Shown here piece after piece: positions 40,251 to 52,179 of a stretch of 64,000 nucleotides of DNA. The stretch is taken from positions 2,028,690 through 2,092,689 of the forward strand of contig QANY01003900.1 in assembly GCA_003255025.1 (NCBI GenBank), in the 5' to 3' direction. The stretch comes from Datisca glomerata (Eukaryota; Streptophyta; Magnoliopsida; Cucurbitales; Datiscaceae). Made by a program: the position numbers and the translations under genes. The notes under the pieces were generated by a model. It searched no databases, was not told the DNA's origin, and saw only the letters and a program-made list of their open reading frames with translations. Each line of letters starts with the position of its first letter. The stretch's first letter is position 1.

Positions 40251-43200
40251 TTAATTTTTTGAGCTTCGTTTCCGTGATGGAATAGCTAATCCAAGTTCCT
40301 TACATAGTTCTTCATCAGGCTCCAAGCTCCCAGGAACTGCCCCGAACATTTTTCGCGATGCTTCAAACCCAAGAGCTAGGTTATGTACATATGCTGATGC
40401 AGTTTCGGCCTTTTTCCGAAGATTAAGTGACCTGGACATGAAACTCTTTGAAGGAGCTTTTGAAAGTTTCCTCGTAAGTGGCTGATCAAGTTCAGCAGCC
40501 TTCAGAAACCGTTGGGTGGCAGCTTCCCATGAAAGCTCATGCCTCTGAGCCTCCGTAAGCTGGTCAGGCTGCTCAGTCAGTGCCTTGAGAGTTGCTTTAA
40601 CAAAACCATTGCCGTCATCGTACATTCGGCAATTAGGGAACTGCTTGAAGAAGTCATTTGAGGGATGATTAGCGCATACAACAATCTTTTCCATTGCCAA
40701 TGCTTCAGCTGTGGTTGTGCAAACCACGTCTGTGGTGCTAGGATTCAAGAACACTTTGTAACTGGCAACAAACGGAGAATTTAATTAACTACTACTCAAA
40801 ATATAAGGACCAACAACTAGAAAGAAACATCTAATTGAAGGTGGATTTTAAAAAATAATAATAACTTAAAATTTGCTGGAAACAAACATTCATCAGACAG
40901 GAGATCCTCTGTTTAATCTGGTCAGTCCATTCAAAAAACAGAGAGACTGGATCTGATTTACGTTAAAAATAATAAAAACATCCCATCAGCTCTATTTTTG
41001 TATAAGACTGATCTGAGCTGTTGGAGAACATTTTAATATCCCAGATCGGCAAAACACAACTCACCAAACGGGAGGTCCTTGCCAACTAAAACTCTCAAAG
41101 CCAGCTCACGGGAGAGCATGTCAGATTATTGTAGGAAAATCCGTCTCCTCATCCCCTCATTTCAAGAGAAAGATGAGGCAACCAACACTGCAAACATATG
41201 TCCAACTAGTTACAAAGAAATTTTTCCCTTCCTGCTCTTATTATCAGAGAGACCCCAACAACCATATGATTAATATATGTTACGAGGATATATGAATAGG
41301 ACAGGAGCTCACTCATGGAATACAGGATCAGCATGATCTCGACCAGGATGTACTCTGACAGCTAACTCCAGTTTCTTGGCAGCGTCTTTTACTTCATCCG
41401 AGTCCTCTCCATTTCCATATAAATCAATCTCAAGCCCGGCTAGCTCCTTCTGATGATCTTGAAGAAGTTTAAGAAGCTCCTTGTAGCCTTTACTCCAGAT
41501 CATCTTCCCGATATAGTAAGCACCTTTTGTAAAGGCTCGTGCTCCAATTTTTTGCCGCTCCATCTTTTCCTTACCTATCTCAAGGAACTTTGGATTGACT
41601 CCATGCACATTGCAGATGATGGATTTTGGATAATCCTGGGTAGCTGCAGATAACCTGATCACCTACAATTCATGTATTTTGGTGGGGGATGAATACTTGA
41701 TGAGAAAAAGATGGACAAATATATTTCCTTAGAACTCTTTCACATGATGCAAAGCACAGAGTTGTACGTCCTTTAAGTGAACATTAAAAATAGCTCATAT
41801 GATGGCCAAATGAACCAAAAACCGATGTATGGGCATTCGGCACTATCACAAGAATTCAAGACATGTAATACATGAACAGTTTAAATAAATTATGCAATAA
41901 AGTCGGGCCATGCAAATACATTTGAAGAAGTATCGTTGAGTTGCCATGACCTAATCATGCTACATTCTCTAAAGACATTGTGGTCACAAGTTACACAATC
42001 AAACACTTGTATTTCAAATTAAAGATGTGAGAATCACATAGCTTCTCATTTAATATGTAGGCATTATCAGTGACTCTTCTTATAAGGAAAACAAAAAGAG
42101 TGCTTTTTTAACTAGTTTTACATAATAATAAGCAAACGCGAAAATGTCAAGCTGGGAATAGATAAAACCAACTTTTGTTTTGAGTGGGTGGGGAAAAAAG
42201 GGGGAGGAGCTAATCAAGAATGTGCTCAGGTCCAGGAATTTCAATAATTTCTTGAAAACTAATAATAGTCAGAAAGGCAAATACCTTGTGGCAATAGATA
42301 CTAACAACCCAACTGTTTATATGTTTAAGAAGAAATGCTTGCACCCTTCCATTCTTCTCCCTCTTTACATATTCCAAGTAGTTAGTATGAATAATTCCCA
42401 CTACAAGTCGAAATTTTATTTTCCATCTCTTTCCATGATGATACCACGTTAAATGCTCAGGTTCCTCAAGAATAGCAACGTCTGACTCTTCATCGGGGAT
42501 TACTTCTGAAATATCACCAACTGGGAGAATGCTCCTTTTATCTTTGGAAAACTGCATCATTAAAATTGCTGCCATTTTCATAAATCAAAACGACAAGGAG
42601 ATTGAAAGACAAAATGAACCAACTATCCATTACCCTATCATAATAATAGTTATAAAGAAACTAGAAAAGAGAATGGTCATCCGCTTAACTAAGTAGCATA
42701 AGCTCCTACATCGTATAAGAAAAGTTATGATACTTACACCTGATTCTACAATTGAATTAGCCTTATTAGCTACAGAAAACACAAAAAGATATGCAATCTG
42801 CGACTCAAAAGCCATCAAACGATGTAATGTGAAAAAATAAAAACAAGGAGCTTGAGAGGGAAAAACAGAAAGATCGCTTTAGAAAATTATTGCGTTACTC
42901 CTTCATACAAACTTCCTCTGATATTATTGGGGTATGGCACGGCATAGTTACGTAAATAAGAGCCAAGTACCTTTCCAGGATAGAAACGTATGATGAAATC
43001 TGATTTGAATCGAACTCTCTCCTCAAGCCACCGCCTTACATATCCCTCCTGCTCAGAAGGGGAGCTGAAAATGACACCGCTGGGGTACACAAGTTCTTGA
43101 TGTTTCAAAGATAACCAAGGGATCACCAACGTTACCTTTTTCTCTTCATATTTTGAGAGATAGGCAGCACGGAACAAAGGGTTTACAGCTGTTCCAGTCA

Positions 43201-43252
43201 TCCATGGAAGACTTGCAGTTGTGAAAATGGCAATATATTGTTTTCTATCCAT
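40251..43252 (-). CDS. DGD2: Digalactosyldiacylglycerol synthase, DGD2 type
   Basis: Family GT4 glycosyltransferase that adds galactose from UDP-galactose to monogalactosyldiacylglycerol to make DGDG; DGD2-type enzymes are at the plastid outer envelope and matter under phosphate limitation (known for the family). Coding exons on the minus strand: 43252-42971, 42551-42285, 41662-41313, 40761-40251. They join in frame to 469 residues, close to the usual DGD2 length and lacking the long N-terminal extension of DGD1. Landmarks: IAIFTTASLPWMTGTAVNPLFRAAYL at the start, VLEEPEHLTWYHHG-like segment in exon 2, KGAYYIGKMIWSKGYKELLKLL in exon 3, and VFLNPSTTDVVCTTTAEALAM in exon 4. Residue 324, after EALAM, is Glu where these enzymes usually have Gly. 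The start is the first in-frame ATG. A leader intron is likely, with the first non-coding exon ending near 44,304. Confidence 0.95.
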
Positions 43253-44420
43253 CCCGTTATAAGTTCAAACATGTCGGTCAGCCATCACCATACAGTTCTC
43301 ACAATTTTTATTACTTCGCTCATGAAACTAAAGAGTCTCAGTCACGTCTTCAGTGTTTTCTACAGTATATAAGGTTGAGGTATCATTTAGCCAGTATTGG
43401 CATCAGAAAGTACTGAAGTTTTAGTTGATTACAATAAAAGCAGCAATAAGTTCTTGTTTTTTATCAGTAATATAAGCAGCAATAAGATAAAACTGAAGTC
43501 GCTTGTACTCGGTGAGAATGAGTTCATACCAGAAAAACAAATTTCCTGCACCCGCCTAAAGGAAAGAAGTCATAATTAAAATCCTAATTCCTTGTAAAAT
43601 AGACATCAATAAGTTTGTTTTACATCCTTGATTACTGTTGTGATGTTGGCAAACCTAAAATCTCCTGAGTACCTTTTCAAAAACGTTGTATTTCAAAAAC
43701 TTGCTATTCCTGCAATTCAAATGACAGGAACCCGGCATGCTCACCCAAATCAAGGTTTCAAGAAGTAGAAATTCGGTTTACTTTACAACTCTTTCATAAA
43801 TTTGAAATTATTGAATATTCAATAATTGAACTGAGTTTCTGATTTTGTTGGTTTTAATGTCGAAATGTAATTGTAAAGCTTATTCCGGATTCATTCTCTC
43901 CTCTTTTAGAAATTAAAACCAACCGCAAAGCTAATCATTCCATTATGTCAATCTTCCACCTGGGAGGCAACAAGACAGTTGAAATATACTATACAACCAA
44001 TTCGTCTTAAACTCAAATCCTCTAGTAAAATAGCCCACAATCCTCAAATCCCCGATTAGTCAATTGGGAAAAAAACATCACAGAGGCATAAAAAACGCAA
44101 ACAGAAAATAAAGAAATTGCAATAATTTCCCAATTATCAGAAGAAAGAAAAGCATATGAACATAAACATGTTATAGATATTCATCAAAGCGGAAGGGCCG
44201 CAGAACAGGAAAGAAGATGAAAGGCTGATCAGAAAAAAGGAGAGAAACAATTGAAAAACAGAAATTAGAGAGGGTCGAGTGTATCAACAAGAAGATAACG
44301 CACCTTCGAAAGATAAAGTTTCCGACGTCGCCGAGAAACCTTTGTCCAGAACAATTTAGGGGGAGAGAGACCAGTGAGAAGGATGGATAGTCACGGAACC
44401 TGAAAGAAAGAGGTAAAATA
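43253..44420 (-). promoter_or_regulatory. Leader intron, 5' UTR exon and promoter side of the DGD2-type gene
   Basis: On the minus strand, TTTCGAAG|GTGCG gives a good donor at 44,304/44,303, ending a likely non-coding first exon of about 100 bp. An acceptor is expected shortly before the ATG at 43,252. No coding frame in this interval is supported. The true start of transcription is not visible. Confidence 0.5.
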
Positions 44421-47400
44421 TGATTCCAGAGTGCGTTTATTGGAAGAAAAGTTTGCGTGACTGCGCTGAGACGGCTGCATTTAACAGGTATTCTCTGTTA
44501 ACGGATTCTGCCGTTGAATAGTGGTTAGTCGTTAATTCGTTATATTCACTCCAATTTTGGCTTAAACTAGACCCATAAAAAAGTACAATGCTTAAGTTAG
44601 ACCTCATTTTTTAATTTAGCTGATTAACATATACAGTTTTTCAAAAATCAAATTGATTTTTTCCAGGGTCAAGAACTCATTTCGTTTTTCCCTTTCTCAA
44701 AAATCAAATTGATTTCTGCAATCACAATAAGGTACGTTTCATCCTCCATAATTTTAAGGTTTTATCTCAGATTATCTCTAATTTTATCTCTGATTTTTGA
44801 ACTAGAATTTTGTCTCTGCTTGAAGCAAATAACCATTCTAGGATTACTAACTTAAAGTTTTATTTTGTTTTCCTGTGTGAAGTGTCTTGAAATCTTCAAG
44901 ATGAATCTTGAAGTTTTCAAAATGCAAAATCTTTAGGATACATTTTGAAATCTTCAAGATAATTTCAAGATAAATCTTGAAGTTTTCAAATTATTTTTTG
45001 AAGTATGGAAATCTCCATCTCATCTCTCATCATTAAGTTTCAAGTGTGGAATTATATGATAAGTCTATAGGATATGAGTTCCAACGTGCAACTCGTTTAT
45101 ATTCACAATGTTGAAAAAACATTGTTTAGAGAAATCTGCTTTAGGCATCTCTTAGTTGTACTAGCCATTAAGTTTTCTTCCATAGTTGGACAACATTTGC
45201 TTTGGAGGAAAAAGCAAAACCCTTGGATCGCCAAATTACCAAGGACGAGTTGTGATTTCTAATTGATAAGAAACACTCTGCTTTTTGAAGAATGAGTTAT
45301 CCTTGGTCACTGATCTAATGTCGACATTGCTTCTGAATATTTTGTCATATATGTTGTCAGTCGATTCTGTGATAAATACTTTAACAATTAAGAAAAAATA
45401 ACAGAATGTTATTTGGAGGAATAGTTTTTTGGTGTGGAATCCAAAGAGGATTTGGACGTTGTAAAGGTTGTTGTGATAAATTTATTAAAGCATTTTCTAT
45501 TTGGTAAGGATAACCGAAGCTCCATAGAAAAAATCGAATGCATTAATTGACGACATCACTACATTCAACTAATACTCATTTGGGGTTATGTTTTGCGAGA
45601 ATAATTTATTTGCTACAAGGAGTTAAGAAAATTAAGAAATTAATGGTGTCAAACGATACAAAGAAAAGGGGAAGAAGACAACAACAGAAATGAAGGGAAC
45701 AAAAAAGATCGTTAACCATAGAGATACATTGGTCGGATGTCCTTATATTTTTAAGATGTATTTTATTTAGTTGGATGTAATATGTACAAACTAAAATTTG
45801 ACTGTTGTATGCTGAAAAACTCTTTTTGTTATAGGCATGGCCTTTTGATGCAATTCTCATCATTAGTAACACATACCCAAAGTTGTGAATAAGGTACCGA
45901 GAATATTTAAGTGATTTTTTTGGTAATTTCTGCACATCCCCATTTCTTGGGGTTTCTCTGGTGACTTTTTTTGTGTTTTTTCCATAAGAGTTTGTTGCTC
46001 TAGGTAATGTGCTAATCAAACCAAGGATTTCCTGTGTTTTCAGATTATTGTGGTTGTAAACCACAGATTGTTCACTTTTAGGGTGACTTTTTCATGACAT
46101 AGAAGATTTCCTTCAACATTTTTCTTCTCTCTATCAGATTTTTGACACTTTATATTATTTTTTTAGATTCATGATGTCTCAATCTTAAAGTGATGTTGTT
46201 GGTAAACCATGTATGATTTATCACGTATCCGGTAGGAGAGTTACTAACATTCTGCTGAATGAATGCAACTTTACTGCTCATCATGCCCTTGTTGCCTCTT
46301 TGATTTCAGATACTCCCACTACTTTTCATGTTCACTCTGGAACACTTATATGAGTTTTGGATCACCTATTTAAAATCAAATAATTACGCTTAATTAAAAT
46401 CAATCTGTCATAATTAATCTTACAACTAAGATTAATTATGACAGATTGAACTAAGATTAATTAACTTACTAAACAGTCATTTAACCTAAAGTTAGGTTAA
46501 AACCTAAACCCATAGCTCACATAGACAACCTAAATTAAGTTAACTCAAAGCATAATCAAATCCTAAAATTAGGAGTAAGTCATCTTTTGTCCAAACAACA
46601 TTTAATCATTTAAATTGTTTTTGTCCAAAAAAATAATTGTTAAGATCTACAATCCCACTAAATATGGATATTTGGGGTGCATGCACCATCCTCCAATACA
46701 ATTAAGCCATTTACCTTCTCTGGTGGACATTTGTAGACCCCATATTTGATCGACTTACTTAGAATAGTAGTCAATTTTTAAATATAAGTAAGAAAATGAA
46801 CAAAAAAAAATATATTTGCAAGAATGTTTGTTTTTTAACTGTAAATTTTTTTTGATAAAACTATAAAAAATTTATGTACAAGTATATACTGGTGGTATAT
46901 TTTATATATGATTGTATATTTTAGTGGGAAAATTACAAGATTCACCACATTTGGAGGGCAACTCTACATAAAAATGTTCCTTTTTTTAATATTGCAGATA
47001 TGGCCTTTTTTTTATAAGTGGCATTGGCCTTGAAAAGATTTCCCTCTCTACCATTGTCTTTCTCACATAGTTTTGGACTCTAGGATTTTCAACAGCGGTC
47101 ATGTTTTCCTCAAAGAGCTTCTGTCGCTTCATGCTCGTCACCGCCCACTCGTTGCCTTTCTGTCTCTATTTTCCTTGTTGCGTGTTGTTGGTCGGCGACC
47201 TCCATCCCTCCCTCCTTGTTCTTCTTTGGGTTTTTAGAAAATAAATTTGTAAAATTAACTATTAGTGTTTTGTTATGGTTAAAATTGGTTATTTGTACAG
47301 AAGCTAATGTATTGTTAATATTACGTTCTTGGATCTAAGATTTTTTTCTGATTATTTATTGAATCTGAGATTTTTATAGTCTTTTTCGCGTGAGTTTTCT

Positions 47401-47469
47401 AGTTTTTTGCTTGGATTTTTTAGGTTTCTTGATGAATCTTGTAATTTTTTTCAAAAAATTGCAAGACAC
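44421..47469. other. Intergenic AT-rich DNA with a perfect hairpin
   Basis: No secure gene. Near 45.6-45.8 kb plus-strand frames faintly recall a FAR1-type DNA-binding domain (see findings). The 152-codon minus-strand frame at 45,606-46,064 lies over the same DNA and has no family resemblance. A perfect inverted repeat occurs at 46,402-46,447. Confidence 0.4.
46402..46447. repeat. Perfect 21-bp hairpin
   Basis: Arms AATCTGTCATAATTAATCTTA (46,402-46,422, less its last base here: stem of 21 bp) and its exact complement at 46,427-46,447, separated by the 4-base loop CAAC. A further partial copy of the right arm (CTAAGATTAATTAA) follows at about 46,450. Confidence 0.9.
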
Positions 47470-47677
47470 TGTGATATCAAAATTAGATATCATACGTATC
47501 TAATCTATATATTATACGCATAACTTCTTTTCAAAGGAATCCACGTGTCACCCACATTACAATCTGTAGTCCTCAGTTTGGACTTAATATAAGTCCTACC
47601 CAAGAAATGAGAGTATTGAGCATTTTTCAGAAATATTATTAAGTGGGCTAAAGCCTGGGTGTTTTTTCTCTCTTACA
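47470..47677 (-). repeat. Candidate LTR of a second gypsy element
   Basis: A 208-bp interval beginning TGTGATATC and ending CTCTTACA. On the minus strand it is preceded by AAGAAGTGGGGGCAAAT, a good polypurine tract, so this would be a 3' LTR of an element extending to higher coordinates. No second copy was found, so the call rests on the tract and TG...CA ends. Confidence 0.5.
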
Positions 47678-48869
47678 ATTTGCCCCCACTTCTTGAGTCT
47701 AGAGCATAGCAATAGAGTTATGAAGTATGTTGTGGAGGGAGCCATGAGCTTTTACCCATGACTCTGTCTTTGTACTTAATCGAGTGTTAAGCATATGTTG
47801 GCATTGAGATCATAAAACAGTAGAGTTTGTGTCCAAATATCTAAGTATTTGTTGTTGGTTCATGATGACGTCCCAAAGCATCTTGTGACTGAGATGAGTT
47901 TTCTTCATATTTGTCTTACTTTTACACCTTCGCCTGAACGCATCATGAGAACTTGGAGTTGGGATTGAATTCCTTTGATCTAATGTAGGCGATAAGATGG
48001 CTAGTTCGTTGGGATTTCTTTTGTGAGGTCGACTTGACGTTGTGACGTTATTGGGTCTTCTTAAGGATATGATTTTTTCTGAAATCCTACTTTGCATTCT
48101 CGTGTTGATCTATACTTAACCATGTATCTGGTACATTACTTTGGCATCACATGTCGCGTGGTTGATGATGGAGTTATTACACTCAATGGCGTGCTTTCCG
48201 AGGGTTCTTCTTTCCATCCAGAGTTACATTTTCAGAAACTGAGTTGTGGCTAGGAACCGAAGGTTTTGATACTTTAATTGTTGACTCTTTCTCGTAACTC
48301 AATGTCTGAGTTTATTGGACTGTCCAAAGTCACGTAATGATTTGACTGTCTAAGTTGTTTGTTGCTTTGTCTGAAATTTATAGTGATTTTGTAGCTTAAC
48401 TTTGCACAACGAGTGTCTTTGATCTAGCCTTCAAGAAAATCGAGCAGTTCTTCTCTTAGAGAAAAAATGACTTTTGAATATCTATGGAGTGATGCCCCGA
48501 TCATCGTGCCATGAGTTTGACAATATTCTTGAGTTATTGAAGGTCCTTAGCTTTTATGCCCCTAAAATATCGACCAAATGTATCCCATCGATCGGTGGAG
48601 TTGTATTTGGTATTGTTGACATTCTTTATTTGAAATGAATTGCTTGTTCTGCTGAGCTTGTCGTTGCATCTCTATTTTCTTATGTGTCTGCGCATGCAAT
48701 TCATCAATGTTTTTGCTTTCTAGCAATAGGTTTGGAGCTTTCTTTTCCTTATCTATTCAAATTGTGTTTGACTAATTCTTGACGGTGAGATCCTTTGGAG
48801 GCGTCTTCAGTAGAGTACCAAGATCATTTGTGATCTGTGATTTTGGCTAATCTCAATAATATAGTCATC

Positions 48870-49180
48870 AGTGTGACTTAAGAGTCATTTTCATAATTGT
48901 GATTCAGGGTACCATAGTTAACTGTGTAACTTCAGGTACTTTAATCATTTATGTGACGTAGAGTACTATGTGACATAAGGTGTTTAGTCATATGTGTGAC
49001 TAGGGGTACTTAGCCATTTATGTGATTTGGGGGTATCATAGTCATTTGTGTGACTTCGAGTCCCATAGTCATCTAGGTGATGTTGGGTGTTATAATCATA
49101 TGCTTACCTTTGGATCCAATATAGTCATCTGGGTGACTTTGTGTACCTTAATCATCTGTGTGACTTGGAGTATCACGAAA
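48870..49180. repeat. Tandem array, about 36-42-bp unit
   Basis: Repeated modules of the form ATAGTCATNTGTGTGACTT followed by G-rich GGGTAC/GAGTAC. About seven or eight imperfect copies. Confidence 0.8.
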
Positions 49181-49249
49181 TATTATAGCGGTCATTTTAC
49201 CTTATGTAAGATCTTTTCTCCTATTCATCTTAGTAAGTTATGAGGTTTT

Positions 49250-49985
49250 GACGACTATGACCATTATTAAAGTATTTCGTCCTAACATCTTATGTACTTA
49301 CGTGCCACAAAATATCAACATGGTTTTTTACCCTAGGTAGGGTCTTTTTCCAATCATCTTATGTGATAAGGATGTCTCGTTAGGTTGTCGCCTTGGATGA
49401 GGTATTTTTTCCCTTCGTAAGGTCTTTTTTTAGATCATCTTATGTGATAAGAATGGCTTGTTAGGCTGTCACCTTAGATGAGGTCTTTTTGCCCTTCGTA
49501 GGGTCTTTCTCCCAATCATCTTATTTGATAAAGATACCTCGTTAGGCCGTCTACCTGGGTGAGGTCTTTCGTCTAGGATTCTTTGACCCAGGGTGCCACG
49601 AGATACTTTTGTGGTCCTTTTTCCCTATGTAGGGCATTTCTCCGGATCATCCTTAGTAATCAGGAGGCCTAGTTAGGTCGTCGCCTTGGTTGAGGTCTTT
49701 CATCCGATCATCTCTTGTGCTCTGGTGCCATGAGATACTTTCATGGTCCTTTTACCCTATGTGGGGTCTTTCTCTAGATCATCTTTAGTGATCAGGAGGC
49801 CTCGTTAGGCCATCACTTTAGTTGAAGTCTTTCATCCGATTATCTCGTGTGCTCGGGTGTCACGAGATACTTTCATGGTCTTTTTCCCTATATAGGCTCT
49901 TTTCTTCTAGTCATCTCTGATGAGTAGGAGGCCTCAACAGTCGTGCCTTTATCGAGGTCTTTCATCCAAGCATCTCGTATGATCG
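49250..49985. repeat. Tandem array, about 130-150-bp unit
   Basis: Four to five diverged copies built from CACGAGATACTTTCATGGTC, CCTATGTAGGGTCTTTCTCC, GATCATCTTTAGTGAT, AGGCCTCGTTAGG and GAGGTCTTTCATCC. Some copies lack a module. Confidence 0.85.
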
Positions 49986-50029
49986 GGATAGATGCTCTAC
50001 GGAGCCCTCTTTGAGTCCTTCCTTCATTG

Positions 50030-50340
50030 ACATGCGATCAAAGCTTCATATTTGGCTTCATTGTTTGATGTCCTAAATGCGAAGCGCATCGCCCTTTTGG
50101 TTATGGCCTCCTCTGATGTTTTGAGTATCAGTCTAGATTTTCTTTTGCATACGTTTGCAAAAACATCCAAGTTGAGCTCCCATTATATGTCTGAGGGTTC
50201 TTTCCCCATGCCTCTATCAATCGTGTCATCTTGCGTGACATATTCTGTACGGCCTGACTCATCTTTCTCTTGGGGTGGTGTCATCTCTACCACAAAGTCA
50301 GCGAGTGCTTGAGCTTTGATTATGGTCTGAGGTTCGTATC
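50030..50340 (-). pseudogene. Second gypsy element: RNase H remnant
   Basis: On the minus strand one reads ALADFVVEMTPPQEKDESG, then WELNLDVFANVCKRKSRLIL and FAFRTSNNEAKYEAL, the standard gypsy RNase H start. The expected catalytic Asp in the NVDGSAN-type motif is changed (LDVFAN). Stops interrupt the frame. Confidence 0.8.
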
Positions 50341-50349
50341 TTATTCAAA

Positions 50350-50720
50350 CTCTCTCAAAGCGTCCATCGTCTTCCGCATGTACTCATGGAACATTTTGTT
50401 GACTAAATGTAGATAGGTGGTTCCTGCGTACTTCAGTCCGAACAACATAACTTTGTAGCACTAATTCCTCCTTTTAGAGAAAATGGATATCTTTTCTTCG
50501 TCTGAGTAAGGCATGGGTATTTGATTGTACCCGTAGAAAGCATCCATGTAATTGAGCATCTTGTGCCCCGTTGTAGTGTCCATCAATTAATTAACTTTTG
50601 GAATATAGAAGTTGTCCTTTGGGCATGACTTATTCAGGTCATTGAACCATATACAGGACTTCCACTTTCCATACTTCATCTTTTCCTTCACCGTGTTGGC
50701 CAAGCAGTCTGGGTGGTGGA
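50350..50720 (-). pseudogene. Second gypsy element: reverse transcriptase remnant
   Basis: Minus-strand frames give WFNDLNKSCPKDNFYIPKVN, TTGHKMLNYMDAFYGYNQIPM, CYKVMLFGLKYAGTTYLHLVNKMF, all RT landmarks, with stops between. The polymerase active-site region beyond this is missing, and RNase H follows almost directly, so part of the RT has been deleted. Confidence 0.82.
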
Positions 50721-50729
50721 CCTCTCAGG

Positions 50730-51310
50730 TCTCAATAATTACACTTGCTCTCTCGCAGGAGCGTTTGTGTAATCTATGACCTCTCGGGTCTTGCTTGATG
50801 TCTCATATGAGACATTTACGTAATTTGTGAACTTTCGGGTCTTGATTTGTGATATCTCAGATCTTGATAATCATGTTCGATATCTTCTGGAGCATTGGTG
50901 TAATCTTTGACTTCTACGATCTTGATAGTTATGCTCACTCGCTCGTGGGAGCATTGGCGTAATCTGTGGTCTCTTGGTTCTTAATAATCATGTTTGCTCG
51001 TGGGAGCATTCACATCATCTCTGACCTCTCGGGTCTTGGTAATTATGTTCGCTCTCTCGGGGGAGCGTTTGCATATTTTGTGACCTCTCGAGTCTTGATA
51101 ATTATATTCGCTCTTCCATGAGAGCGTTTGCATATTTCATGACATTTCCGGTCTTGATAAGTATGTTCACTCTCTCATGGGAGCGTTTACATATTTCGTG
51201 GCATCTCTGGTCTTGATAAGTATGTTCACTCTCTCATGGGAGCGTTAACATATTTCGCGACCTCTTCGGTCTCGATAATTATGTTTGCTCTCTCGTGGGA
51301 GCGATTTAAC
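50730..51310. repeat. Tandem array, about 60-bp unit
   Basis: About nine copies of a unit with GTGACCTCTCGGGTCTTGAT, AATTATGTTCGCTCTCTCG, TGGGAGCGTTTGCATATTTC. Copies are best preserved between 51,000 and 51,310. Confidence 0.9.
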
Positions 51311-51582
51311 TTCACTTGTATATTCCTAAGGGATTTACATTGTATTTCTATTTCTAGCTTCTTTTCCCATACCGGGAGGGCCCTATCGATTCGTAGACCT
51401 CGCGTTGAGGTGTCATGGTGATATAATTAAGAGATTATGAGACTTTATATAATGTCCTAGGATCTCGTTGCTGATAATGGTTTCATGCTTGATATCATAC
51501 TAAACTAAAGTATTTTAAAAAATATTCTTGAAAAGAATAGTAAATTTGAGCATAAAAAATAAATAACGTACCTCAAATATTT

Positions 51583-51890
51583 AATGAAGATTATCGATGT
51601 GACTCTTGATTTTGAGAGAATACAAATCTAAAATAATGTAGATCCGATCTTTGTGGTCTGCGTCCGAATCTTATAACTTTCTCTTGTCCAAGATGCTACA
51701 TAATATTTATTGTACTATTCTCCTCGAAATTTTAATGGAGATTATCGATGTAATCCTTGACTTTGAGGGAATAAAAATTTTGAAATCATCATGAACGGAG
51801 TTGTGTGGTCCGTGTCCCGATCCTGAAGCTTGCTCATGCCCAAGATATTAAATAATGTTGATGCAAATAATTGCATTGTTCTCCGAGCAC
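51583..51890. repeat. Duplicated block, about 140 bp
   Basis: Two copies share GAGATTATCGATGTAATC-type, CTTGACTTTGAGGGAATA-type and TGTGGTCCGTGTCC-type sequence, starting near 51,588 and 51,730. Confidence 0.75.
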
Positions 51891-52179
51891 ATCAAATAAT
51901 TTAAATTAATTAAAGAGAATTTTACAATTTATTCACATTAAGCAAAAATAAATAATACGTAAATTAATTGCATTAAGTAAAATAGTAATATAATTGCGTA
52001 AATAAATCCTCTCTTAAATATTGAGAATCAGCTCTGGAATAATTATTTTATTGTGGAGCGCTTGTTGGACATAGATTAAATCTGCAAAACGTGGCTTATG
52101 AAGAGTGTTGGGCTTGGCATTTATAACCCCGGGCTAGCAACTCGCTAACTAGGCCTTCTTGTGGTCCTTGGAGAACGGG

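Noticed and set aside
45606..46064. 152-codon minus-strand frame
   Set aside because: No signature, atypical composition, and it overlaps a plus-strand region with possible transposase debris.
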